Assembly (NCBI GenBank): GCA_026932145.1
Contig: JAIXKT010000001.1
Span: 1 to 37,818 of the forward strand
Origin: Bacteroidia bacterium
Lineage (GTDB): Bacteria; Bacteroidota; Bacteroidia; J057; JAIXKT01
Direction of reading: 5' to 3'
Length of the DNA stretch: 37,818 bases
This document shows, piece by piece, positions 24,785 to 32,076 of this stretch; position 1 is the stretch's first letter, and every line of letters starts with the position of its first letter. Made by a program: the position numbers and the translations under genes. The notes beneath the pieces are model-generated. The model searched no databases, was not told the origin of the DNA, and worked only from the letters and a program-made list of their open reading frames with translations.

Positions 24785-26383
24785 TTATTTTACTAAAACT
24801 TTTGGGGCTGCGCCTTTGATTTCTGCATTTGCAAAAGCCTCATATTGAGCAAAGTTTTTGATAAATCGTGCTGCTAAATCATTTGCTTTGGCATCATAGG
24901 CAGATTTATCTACCCATGTATTGCGTGGGTTTAGCAGCTCGGCAGGAACTGCCGGTACTGCATTGGGAATAGCTAACCCAAAAATAGGGTCTTTTTCAAA
25001 AGTAGCATTATTTAGTTGTCCATTTAAGGCTGCGGTAATCATTGCTCTGGTGTAGCTAAGTTTCATTCGGCTACCCACGCCATAAGGGCCGCCTGTCCAA
25101 CCGGTATTAACCAACCAAACGTTTACATTGCCGGCTTTTAGTTTTTCTCCCAACATCTCTGCGTATTTGGTAGGGTGCAAGGGTAAAAAAGCTTTTCCAA
25201 AACAGGCCGAAAATGTTGTTTGGGGTTCTGTAACTCCAGCTTCTGTTCCGGCAACCTTGGCGGTATAGCCGGAAATAAAGTGATACATTGCTTGACCCAC
25301 ATCTAACTTTGAGATAGGAGGTAAAACACCAAAGGCATCACAGGTAAGTAAGAAAATGTTCTTAGGAACTCCACCCAAAGAGGGTTCTACTGCATTTGAA
25401 ATGTAGTGAATCGGGTAAGCAACGCGGGTGTTTTCGGTGATTTTGGTACTTTTGAAATCAATAGTACGGGAATCTTCACAGAATGTAGTATTTTCTACCA
25501 GAGAGCCAAATTTGATTGCATCCCAGATTTGGGGTTCTTTTTCTTTGGATAGGTCAATACACTTTGCGTAGCATCCGCCTTCAAAGTTAAACGTGCCGGA
25601 GTCTGTCCAGCCGTGTTCGTCATCCCCAATTAGCCCACGTTCGGGGTCTGCTGAAAGGGTTGTTTTACCTGTGCCGGATAACCCAAAGAAAATGGCGGTA
25701 TCACCGTCTTTTCCGATATTGGCAGAGCAGTGCATCGGAAGAACTCCTTTGAACGGAAGCAGATAGTTCATCACGGTGAAAATTCCTTTTTTGATTTCTC
25801 CGGTATAAGCAGAGCCACCGATTAAAATGATTTTTTTAGTGAAGTTTACGATAGAGAAGTTATGCTGTCTGGTACCGTCTATGTTTTTGTTTGCATAGAA
25901 TCCGGGTACTGCTAACACCGTGAATTCTGGGCTAAAGTTCTTTAACTCATCTAATTGCGGGCGCAAAAATAGGTTATTAGCGAATAAGTTTTGCCAAGGA
26001 AACTCTGTTACTACCCGAATAGGCAGGCGGTAGCGAGGGTCAGCTCCGGCGTAAGCGTCACGCACATAGAGATCCCGACCTTGAAGATATGCTAACACAC
26101 GAACATACAACTTGTCAAAATTTTCGGAAGAAAACTCGTTGTTAATATCTCCCCACCAAACATGGTCTTTGGTATTATCATCTTTAACCACAAACTTATC
26201 TTTGGGGGAACGTCCGGTAAACTCGCCCGTTTTCACAACAAGCCCACCATTATCGGCCAATACACCTTCGTCTTTTACTAAGGTATGCTCGACCAACTCA
26301 GCCGGAGTTAAATTATAATAAATTTTACGAACTCCGGTAACATTTAAGTATCCAAGAATTTCTTGGCTAAGGGATTGATTCAT
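24785..26383 (-). CDS. pckA: Phosphoenolpyruvate carboxykinase (ATP)
   Basis: 532 residues, the usual length. Kinase motifs are FFGLSGTGKTTLSADP (P-loop, about 232-247) and GDDEHGW with the Mg2+-binding Asp (kinase-2 region), plus the GxT-rich VNTGWTGGPYGVGSRMKL and GVTEPQTTFSACFGKAF. NGGLVVKTGEFTGRSPKDKF, near residues 45-64, is the N-terminal family signature. The enzyme converts oxaloacetate and ATP to PEP and CO2 for gluconeogenesis; in anaerobic members it can run in reverse. It stands alone, with a strong terminator after it. The 248 bases upstream (26384-26631) hold no gene; a degenerate AAATTTG -7-like element is visible there. Confidence 0.95.
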   Translation of the reverse strand: MNQSLSQEILGYLNVTGVRKIYYNLTPAELVEHTLVKDEGVLADNGGLVVKTGEFTGRSPKDKFVVKDDNTKDHVWWGDINNEFSSENFDKLYVRVLAYLQGRDLYVRDAYAGADPRYRLPIRVVTEFPWQNLFANNLFLRPQLDELKNFSPEFTVLAVPGFYANKNIDGTRQHNFSIVNFTKKIILIGGSAYTGEIKKGIFTVMNYLLPFKGVLPMHCSANIGKDGDTAIFFGLSGTGKTTLSADPERGLIGDDEHGWTDSGTFNFEGGCYAKCIDLSKEKEPQIWDAIKFGSLVENTTFCEDSRTIDFKSTKITENTRVAYPIHYISNAVEPSLGGVPKNIFLLTCDAFGVLPPISKLDVGQAMYHFISGYTAKVAGTEAGVTEPQTTFSACFGKAFLPLHPTKYAEMLGEKLKAGNVNVWLVNTGWTGGPYGVGSRMKLSYTRAMITAALNGQLNNATFEKDPIFGLAIPNAVPAVPAELLNPRNTWVDKSAYDAKANDLAARFIKNFAQYEAFANAEIKGAAPKVLVK

Positions 26384-26631
26384 AAATAATTAAGATTTAT
26401 TTGTTTGTCTTTAAATTTTAATGCAAATTTCCGGTATTTTAATGTAACTTGCAAGCCTTTATTACGCTATTTTGTTAAAGCATTTTTCCTTAAAATAAAT
26501 TAATAACAAACGATTTAAGGTAAAGATAGAGGAAATAAAGTATTTTTAACAAAATTGGATTTTGGTTCAAAAAAATAATGTAAAGAGCGACTTAGGATAG
26601 TTCGATGGTAATTTTTTAATTATTTCCAACG

Positions 26632-27681
26632 TTATTCAGAAGAGTTTGTGTTTTTTTTGAAATGATTAAAACCTAAGGGTTCAATCGGGATTTGTTCGCC
26701 TATATCGGTTTCTAAGATTATACCATCTTCAAGGTTTTTGATAGCGCCAATAATCTGAATTTTTTCATCATGTTGAATTTTTTCATAGTCGCTGAGTGGG
26801 ACGGTAAACAGAAGTTCATAATCTTCACCGCCGTTTAGGGCATAGGTAATTGGGGATATATCAAAAAGTTCGGCTACTTTGGCAGTTTCAGTGTCAATTG
26901 GGATACGGTCTGCGTATAAAACAGCACCGGTATGAGATGCAGCGCAGATATGATGAATTTCATTGGAGAGGCCATCACTAATATCAATCATTGCCGTTGG
27001 AGTGATATTGAGTTCTTCTAATCGTTCTACAATTTCTTTTCTGGCTTCGGGGCGTAGTTGGCGGGAGATTACGTAGCTAAATTCAGATAAAACTGGCTGA
27101 ATATCATTATTTTGCAAAAAAACTTGTTTTTCACGCTGTAAAATTTGTAATCCGGCATAAGCTGCACCTAAATTTCCAGAAACACAAATCAGGTCATTTA
27201 GATTTGCACCACTTCGATAGGATATTTTTTCTGGTTGTGCAAGCCCTACTGCTGTGATGCTTATCATCAGATAATTAGGTGAATAGGTCGTATCGCCTCC
27301 CAGTAAATCTATTTGATAACGTTGGCAAGCTAAGCGAATCCCTTGATAAATTTCTTCAATAAATTCTATGGAAAGGTATTTGGGTATTGCTATTCCGACT
27401 ACAATACCCGTTGGTATTGCGTTCATGGCATAGACATCACTTAGATTTGTCGTAACGGCTTTATAACCAAGATGTTTTGCCGGATGATACATTAAATCAA
27501 AGTGAATGTGCTCTACAAGTAAATCAGTAGTGATAACTTGGGCTTTGGATTCCCCCAAAGAGACTACGGCGCAGTCATCACCAACTGTTTTTTGGGTTTG
27601 TGAATGATATATGGGAAAGTTTTGCGTTAGCTTAGTAATTAATTCAAATTCAGATATTTCTGATAGAGAGGTGTGCTGCAT
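26632..27681 (-). CDS. thiL: Thiamine-monophosphate kinase
   Basis: 349 residues, typical of ThiL. The N-terminus has SEISEFELITKLT and the nucleotide/Mg2+ site VGDDCAVV; TTDLLVEHIHFDL, GYKAVTTNLSDVYAMNAIPT and GGDTTYSP are conserved core motifs, with ISDGLSNEIHHI and GGEDYELLFTVP in the C-terminal domain. It phosphorylates thiamine monophosphate to thiamine diphosphate. Last gene of a four-gene unit (FAH, lipoprotein, SDR, thiL), 16 bases after the SDR stop. No other thi gene is near, so the operon is not a thiamine operon. Confidence 0.92.
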   Translation of the reverse strand: MQHTSLSEISEFELITKLTQNFPIYHSQTQKTVGDDCAVVSLGESKAQVITTDLLVEHIHFDLMYHPAKHLGYKAVTTNLSDVYAMNAIPTGIVVGIAIPKYLSIEFIEEIYQGIRLACQRYQIDLLGGDTTYSPNYLMISITAVGLAQPEKISYRSGANLNDLICVSGNLGAAYAGLQILQREKQVFLQNNDIQPVLSEFSYVISRQLRPEARKEIVERLEELNITPTAMIDISDGLSNEIHHICAASHTGAVLYADRIPIDTETAKVAELFDISPITYALNGGEDYELLFTVPLSDYEKIQHDEKIQIIGAIKNLEDGIILETDIGEQIPIEPLGFNHFKKNTNSSE

Positions 27682-27697
27682 AGCAAAGGTGTACGAA

Positions 27698-28549
27698 TTA
27701 GATTTCGTTCAGTTTTAGGTTTTTTAGAACAAGGTTATCGCGTATTTTATCAGGGATAAATTTAGCTAAGAATGCTTGGATTTTAGCATCTTGTCCTACT
27801 ACGTAGCGTGTTTTGGGCTTTGAGGCTTCTAATGCGTGAATAACTGCATCTGCTACGGATTCGGGTGTTCCGCCTCTGGCGGCTGTTTTTAGGATTATTT
27901 TTCGGAATCTATCAATATACGGGCGGTAGAGAGCTGTTTTTTCAGGGTCAATTCTATTTTCGAGGTCGATAGCGGCTTCGTTGGATTTTTCCCAAATGGG
28001 GGTAACAATTCTGCCGGGTTCAATAATAGAAACTTGAATTTCCCATGGTTTAAGTTCCATTCGTAGTGAATCTGTGATGGCTTCTAAGGCAAATTTAGAA
28101 CTGCAATAAGGCCCGGTAAAAGGTATCGCCATTCGTCCGCTGATTGAACCAATATTAACAATTCTTCCTTTGGAAGCTCTTAGTAGATTTATAAATGCTT
28201 GAATAACAGATAACTGCCCAAATACATTAACTTCAAATTGTTTACGAATATCTTCTATGGGTATTGCTTCTAACGGGCAAGCTACTGCTATTCCGGCGTT
28301 ATTAACTAAGCCATGAAAACCTTCTGAGCCGATCTGGGTGGTGATTATAGAAGCGGCATCTTGAATAGATTCCGGCTGGGTAACATCCAAAAATATTGGG
28401 ATAGCTCTATTTTTGCTTTCTTGTTTTAACTTTTCGGCATCTTGTTCTTTTCTGACTCCGGCAAACACCCGCCAGCCGCTATTGAGCAGTATATGTACGC
28501 AGGCTTTACCTATTCCGGTTGAAGCACCGGTTACCAAAACCGATTTCAT
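27698..28549 (-). CDS. Short-chain dehydrogenase/reductase
   Basis: 283 residues, classical SDR. The cofactor motif is VTGASTGIGKAC (TGxxxGIG), followed by NNAGIA (NNAG) and the active-site triad region NIGSISGRMAIPFTGPYCSSK with Ser, Tyr and Lys of SxnYxxxK. The C-terminal part (about 200-283) resembles the subgroup often annotated as retinol dehydrogenase-like or 'SDR family oxidoreductase'. The substrate cannot be read from sequence. The start codon overlaps the upstream lipoprotein stop by four bases (ATGA), which implies translational coupling. Confidence 0.85.
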   Translation of the reverse strand: MKSVLVTGASTGIGKACVHILLNSGWRVFAGVRKEQDAEKLKQESKNRAIPIFLDVTQPESIQDAASIITTQIGSEGFHGLVNNAGIAVACPLEAIPIEDIRKQFEVNVFGQLSVIQAFINLLRASKGRIVNIGSISGRMAIPFTGPYCSSKFALEAITDSLRMELKPWEIQVSIIEPGRIVTPIWEKSNEAAIDLENRIDPEKTALYRPYIDRFRKIILKTAARGGTPESVADAVIHALEASKPKTRYVVGQDAKIQAFLAKFIPDKIRDNLVLKNLKLNEI

Positions 28550-29244
28550 TTGTTAAATTCTTCCGGTATTAAAGTCATTTCGGTATTTCCGTTGTCTTTT
28601 AGTTCTACTTTTAAGGCAGAGATAGATTGAACATACCAGGTATCTACAACACTGTTTCTATCAATAGTTAATACGGTTCCGGCTAATTTCCATGTACCTA
28701 AACTGCTATCTGGCTGGCCTGTGCAGCGATAATAATTATAGTACCAACGAAAATCCCGCGTAGCGTTTGGCTTAAATCTCAAAACATCATCTTTATCGCA
28801 GTTTTGTATAGTAGAGACACCGGCAGTTTTGATGTCCGCAATCATCCAAGTTTTGGTCGTATTAGAAAGCATCTGGTTGTTATTGGGAGTATATATTTGG
28901 ATTGGTTTGGGCATCGTTGTTCCGGAAATTAATGGGATAATGGTGTTATATGCAGAAGTAGAGTTGTTTAGATTTCCTTTGGTTACCCGGATGTAGTATA
29001 AAATAGCATCTAATGGCTCAAAAAGAATTTTACCGGTTGCGTCTGTTTTCCCTGTTTTTACAGCACCAGTATCATTGTAGTATGCTGACTTAGAGGAGTA
29101 TAACTTTACTTCTGCATCACTAACTGCATTTGAACTGGTATCGGTTACAGTAATGCTCAATGAGGTAGGCTCTGCTGTTTTATCTTCTTTTTTGCAACTC
29201 CAAAAGGAGAGTAGTAAAAGTGCCGTAATGAAAAAGTATTTCAT
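28546..29244 (-). CDS. Lipoprotein with carboxypeptidase-regulatory-like and lipocalin-like parts
   Basis: 232 residues from the ATG at 29244; an upstream in-frame ATG (29307) would run into the FAH gene and put 21 residues before the signal. MKYFFITALLLLSFWSC is an SPII signal with Cys 17, followed by KKEDK. About residues 25-95 form a prealbumin-like regulatory domain (LSITVTDTSSNAVSDAEVKL ... TDATGKILFEPL). About 125-232 resemble a small lipocalin-like domain (TWMIADIKTAG ... GTWKLAGTVLTID ... YVQSISALKVEL). Role unknown. It starts 16 bases after the FAH stop. Confidence 0.75.
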   Translation of the reverse strand: MKYFFITALLLLSFWSCKKEDKTAEPTSLSITVTDTSSNAVSDAEVKLYSSKSAYYNDTGAVKTGKTDATGKILFEPLDAILYYIRVTKGNLNNSTSAYNTIIPLISGTTMPKPIQIYTPNNNQMLSNTTKTWMIADIKTAGVSTIQNCDKDDVLRFKPNATRDFRWYYNYYRCTGQPDSSLGTWKLAGTVLTIDRNSVVDTWYVQSISALKVELKDNGNTEMTLIPEEFNK

Positions 29245-29260
29245 AAAAGTTAGTATTTTT

Positions 29261-30283
29261 TTAGTTAGATAAATGTTTTCTCTGCAAGATAGAGAAATTA
29301 TCTTCAATTTGAATGGTGTTTGTTAATGTCCCGAGTTTTTCGATAGTTAAGCTGACGGTATCGCCGGCATTTAGCCATTGAACGGGATAATTGGGGTTTT
29401 GGAGCAAGCCTGTTCCATTTAGTTCTAAGAAACAACCCGTTCCAACAGTTCCAGAGCCAATAACTTCACCCGGGTAAATAGTTACTCCATAAGAGCAACG
29501 TTCAATGATTTCTGCAAACGTCCAGTCCATATCTGCTACGTTTCCTGTAGAAACCTGAATACCGTTTACATGGGCAGCCATAGATAGTTTGTATTGTACT
29601 CCAATATGTCCTTTTCGGGTGGGATGTAGCAAAGGAGCAAGTTCATCTTTAGTAACGATGTATGGACCAATAGAGGTAGCAAAGTCTTTGCCTTTTGCTG
29701 GGCCAAGGTTGAGCAACATTTCTTCCATTTGCAGTGTTCTTGCGCTCCAGTCATTCATGATAGTATAACCAAAGATATGGTCATCTGCAAATTCAGCGCG
29801 GATATTCCTGCCAGTTTTCCCGATTACGGCTGCCACTTCTAATTCAAAGTCTAATTTTTGAAAATGGTCAGCCATAAAAAGGAGTTCGCCCGGCCCCTTA
29901 ATAGCTTGATGGTTTGTGAAATAAAAAATAGGATACTGGTCAAATTCCGGTATCATAGGTGCTTTGCGGTTTCTGCGGGCAGTTTCCACGTGTTGGCGAA
30001 AAGCATATCCGTCTCTACAAGCAGGAGGCTTAGGAATTGGCGCATTGATATTAACTGACGACTCCGAAAAAATAAGTTCTTGAAAATCTCCTAATTGATA
30101 CCGTTTTACCAATTCATATAGAACTGGTTCAGTAACAGATAATTCGTTTAGCAAAGACAACATACATGGCGGGATGATTTTGCCTAATTTTTGGGCAGCA
30201 GCCGGAATATCTAATAGCCCTTCCTCCCACACAAGTGCAATAGACTGTTGGTTTTCTTTTGACGAATAAGTCGCTAATCTCAT
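29261..30283 (-). CDS. Fumarylacetoacetate hydrolase family protein
   Basis: 340 residues. The FAH domain carries metal-binding carboxylates around FDQYPIFYFTNHQAIKGPGE and LDFELEVAAVIGKTGRNI, followed by GYTIMNDWSART and GPAKGKDFATSIGPYIVT, which match fumarylacetoacetase-type enzymes. The N-terminal ~75 residues (MRLATYSSKENQQSIALVWE) are the small extra domain of this subgroup. These enzymes cleave C-C bonds in acylpyruvates; fumarylacetoacetase of tyrosine breakdown is the most likely substrate class but cannot be confirmed. First gene of the unit leading to thiL. Confidence 0.85.
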   Translation of the reverse strand: MRLATYSSKENQQSIALVWEEGLLDIPAAAQKLGKIIPPCMLSLLNELSVTEPVLYELVKRYQLGDFQELIFSESSVNINAPIPKPPACRDGYAFRQHVETARRNRKAPMIPEFDQYPIFYFTNHQAIKGPGELLFMADHFQKLDFELEVAAVIGKTGRNIRAEFADDHIFGYTIMNDWSARTLQMEEMLLNLGPAKGKDFATSIGPYIVTKDELAPLLHPTRKGHIGVQYKLSMAAHVNGIQVSTGNVADMDWTFAEIIERCSYGVTIYPGEVIGSGTVGTGCFLELNGTGLLQNPNYPVQWLNAGDTVSLTIEKLGTLTNTIQIEDNFSILQRKHLSN

Positions 30284-30308
30284 CTGCGGCTAAATTAAAA
30301 CTTTTTAC

Positions 30309-30921
30309 AATAGATTTTATATTTAGTTAAGGATTTATGAAGATAAAGATGAAAGTATTACCGACACGAGATAGTGAAATGCTCAATCAATTGATACAAG
30401 AGATGGGCTTACAAGAGGTTGTAATTGATGCTACTGAACGCCAGATACAACGACCAAAGGATTATGAGGTTCAAAAGGAATATTATAGCGGTAAAAAAAA
30501 ACTCATACGCTCAAGAACACCATTATCACTGATAAAACGACTTCTTACGTAATATTTTTAGGCGAAACATACGAAGGAAAAGAACATGATAAAACGATAC
30601 TTGAATACGAAGAAATAGACCTTAAAGAAGAAATAAAAGGATATCTTGATATTGCTTATTTAAACGTAAAAATAAAAAATCTGACAGCCATTTTGCCAAC
30701 TAAAAAGCCAAAAGGAAAAGAGTTAACAGAGGAACAAAAACAGCAAAACAAAGAAAAATCAAAAATAAGACTGAGTGTAGAACCTTATTTATTCTTAGCG
30801 ATAAATTACGTGTGAAAAAATACGAACAGCACGACAAACTAATGCTATTAGGATGCGCTCTGCACAACCTAAGAATTTAATGCAGAAAATCAATAACAAA
30901 TTAACTTATATAAAGTCTATT
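30309..30921 (+). mobile_element. Decayed IS5-family (DDE_Tnp_4) element with terminal repeats
   Basis: Left end AATAGATTTTATATTTAGTT starts at 30309; the right end (30901-30921) read in reverse is AATAGACTTTATATAAGTTA, so the terminal repeats match at ~18 of 20 positions. The element holds only a broken transposase. Its right ~230 bases recur at 34345-34601 in the same orientation. The right end touches the stop codon of fic. Confidence 0.65.
30337..30897 (+). pseudogene. IS5-family transposase remnant (frameshift and deletion)
   Basis: The first frame reads EVVIDATERQIQRPKDYEVQ and KEYYSGKKK, the start of the DDE_Tnp_4 catalytic core. A shift in the A-run near 30494-30502 moves the signal to a second frame (HTLKNTIITDKTTSYVIF). 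Compared with the copy at 34345-34601, a 22-base deletion near 30787 removes HSISGIKR, so the end (KKYEQHDKLMLLGCALHN) is again out of frame. The N-terminal helix-turn-helix part is missing. Not functional. Confidence 0.75.
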
Positions 30922-31525
30922 ATTCATTCGTGTCAATTAGTTCAAAAACCAACTCTGTCAATGTATTCACGTCACTTTCAATGGTTCCTTGCATATATCG
31001 TTCATAAACGCTTTTGTTGTTTGGTGGATTAAGATTTAATCTCAATCCCTTTTCCAAAGCCAACAGTCTTAAAAACTCTCTTTGTGCTCGCCCATTACCT
31101 TCTCTGAAAGGGTGTAAATAGTTTACATTGTCTAATATCTCTGATAATTTTTCGGCTAAATTTCTTTTGTTGATTTTTAGAATTTTCCTGAACTCGCCAA
31201 TTAACTGGTCAATGTATCGAAATGCATTGTCAAAATGAGAAGTAGGGAAAAACTGTTTACCGCCTTTACTAATTTCAACTGTTCGCCTTTTCCCTGCCCA
31301 AACATATATATCCTGAAATAAATATCCATGAATTTCAAAAAGGCTGTCAATACCCTTTATTTTTATCGGGTTTTCGTAAAGTTCTTGAAGTCGTTTTGTT
31401 ACGATACTGCTCTCAACAAAGAGCAATACATCAGGGTCTGTAATGTCTTGTAAATTCCGTAAAAGTCCTGTCTTTGGGTCAGTGTAGGTGAAATCAGGGT
31501 CTATGTATTTGTATGAATTAGACAT
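30920..31525 (-). CDS. Fic-domain toxin (AMPylase)
   Basis: 201 residues, close to the size of class I Fic toxins such as VbhT-FIC or BepA cores. The active loop HPFREGNGRAQREF (138-151) matches HxFx(D/E)GNGRxxR; the flap region lies near FPTSHFDNAF. Fic proteins transfer AMP (or other nucleotides) to target hydroxyl groups, often DNA gyrase and topoisomerase IV. The gene overlaps the upstream small antitoxin gene by eight bases, so the two are co-translated. Its stop codon abuts the end of a dead IS element. Codon and base use is more AT-rich than in the core genes. Confidence 0.88.
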   Translation of the reverse strand: MSNSYKYIDPDFTYTDPKTGLLRNLQDITDPDVLLFVESSIVTKRLQELYENPIKIKGIDSLFEIHGYLFQDIYVWAGKRRTVEISKGGKQFFPTSHFDNAFRYIDQLIGEFRKILKINKRNLAEKLSEILDNVNYLHPFREGNGRAQREFLRLLALEKGLRLNLNPPNNKSVYERYMQGTIESDVNTLTELVFELIDTNE

Positions 31526-31739
31526 AGGCTTTTTCTTTGGCGAATGTTACAAGTTCTGGTAGTGATATTTTTCCTGTTACATAGTCTCTAATTATTTCAA
31601 TACCCTTTGGTGTTGGTTTAAAGCCTTCAAACATATTACTACCCAAAGCGTTTGCAGTGCTTTCCAAGGTTTTCAAATCCGAAAACTTAACGCCCATTAT
31701 TGTTAGATTGCTTCTATCTATTTCAATTGTGTTATACAT
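31518..31739 (-). CDS. VbhA-like antitoxin of the Fic toxin
   Basis: 73 residues from the ATG at 31739; the ATG at 31778 lies upstream of a likely -7 element and is less probable. The sequence SNMFEG (34-39) is an exact S-x-x-x-E-G inhibitory motif; its Glu blocks the ATP gamma-phosphate site in the partner Fic protein. The following KPTPKGIEIIRDYVTGKI and a LPELVTF end resemble the C-terminus of VbhA antitoxins. It therefore should hold the toxin inactive and, as in known pairs, may bind the promoter region. The pair is a class I Fic toxin-antitoxin module. Confidence 0.7.
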   Translation of the reverse strand: MYNTIEIDRSNLTIMGVKFSDLKTLESTANALGSNMFEGFKPTPKGIEIIRDYVTGKISLPELVTFAKEKAYV

Positions 31740-31762
31740 GTTTTTCAGTCTTAAATTCTTTT

Positions 31763-31770
31763 CAAATATA
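31763..31770 (-). promoter_or_regulatory. Possible -7 element of the antitoxin-fic pair
   Basis: On the minus strand TATATTTG fits TAnnTTTG and lies 23 bases before the ATG at 31739. The upstream TTTG is only 14 bases away, so the spacing is shorter than usual. Confidence 0.3.
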
Positions 31771-31819
31771 CAAAACATTTAGGTCAAATTGCATGTTTAT
31801 TGTCGGTTTAGAATGATGT

Positions 31820-32062
31820 ATAACGCAGCACTTGATAAAATCAGGGCAAGCTCTGCGTTGAGCGACGTTCGTTTTGGATGGGAGTGTTTGCACAGCAAAA
31901 CACGAAGAACAAAACTACGCCGCAGGCGTAATGTCGCTCAACGGGCTCGCGGCTTGGCGATGGGCGGGATTTTAGCACCAAAGTTGATACGAAGCACATA
32001 GTTCAAATTTAGCAAAAAGTTTCATACGAAGCACGTCACCCCGCCTATTGCCAACACAATGT
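31820..32062. repeat. Palindrome-rich intergenic element E1 (attC-like?)
   Basis: This stretch between the antitoxin start and the MTase stop is richer in GC than its surroundings and has nested inverted repeats: AACGCAG 31822-31828 with CTGCGTT 31853-31859; GTTGAGCGAC 31857-31866 with GTCGCTCAAC 31933-31942; TTGGCGATGGGCGGG 31954-31968 with CCCGCCTATTGCCAA 32040-32054 (13 of 15). Its core (31966-32022: GGATTTTAGCAC, GTTGAT-CGAAG, AGTTCAAATTTA) recurs in 35655-35712. It lies at the 3' end of the MTase gene, where an integron attC would sit. No complete consensus attC could be drawn. A 70-codon open frame here (31789-32001) is not a believable gene. Confidence 0.5.
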
Positions 32063-32076
32063 TAGCAGCAGAGCTA

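Noticed and set aside
30309-30921. Functional transposase
   Set aside because: A frameshift in the A-run, a 22-base deletion and absence of the N-terminal domain make it inactive.
31789-32001. 70-codon open frame
   Set aside because: It lies in the palindrome-rich element, is very Arg-rich and resembles no protein. The DNA structure explains the sequence better.
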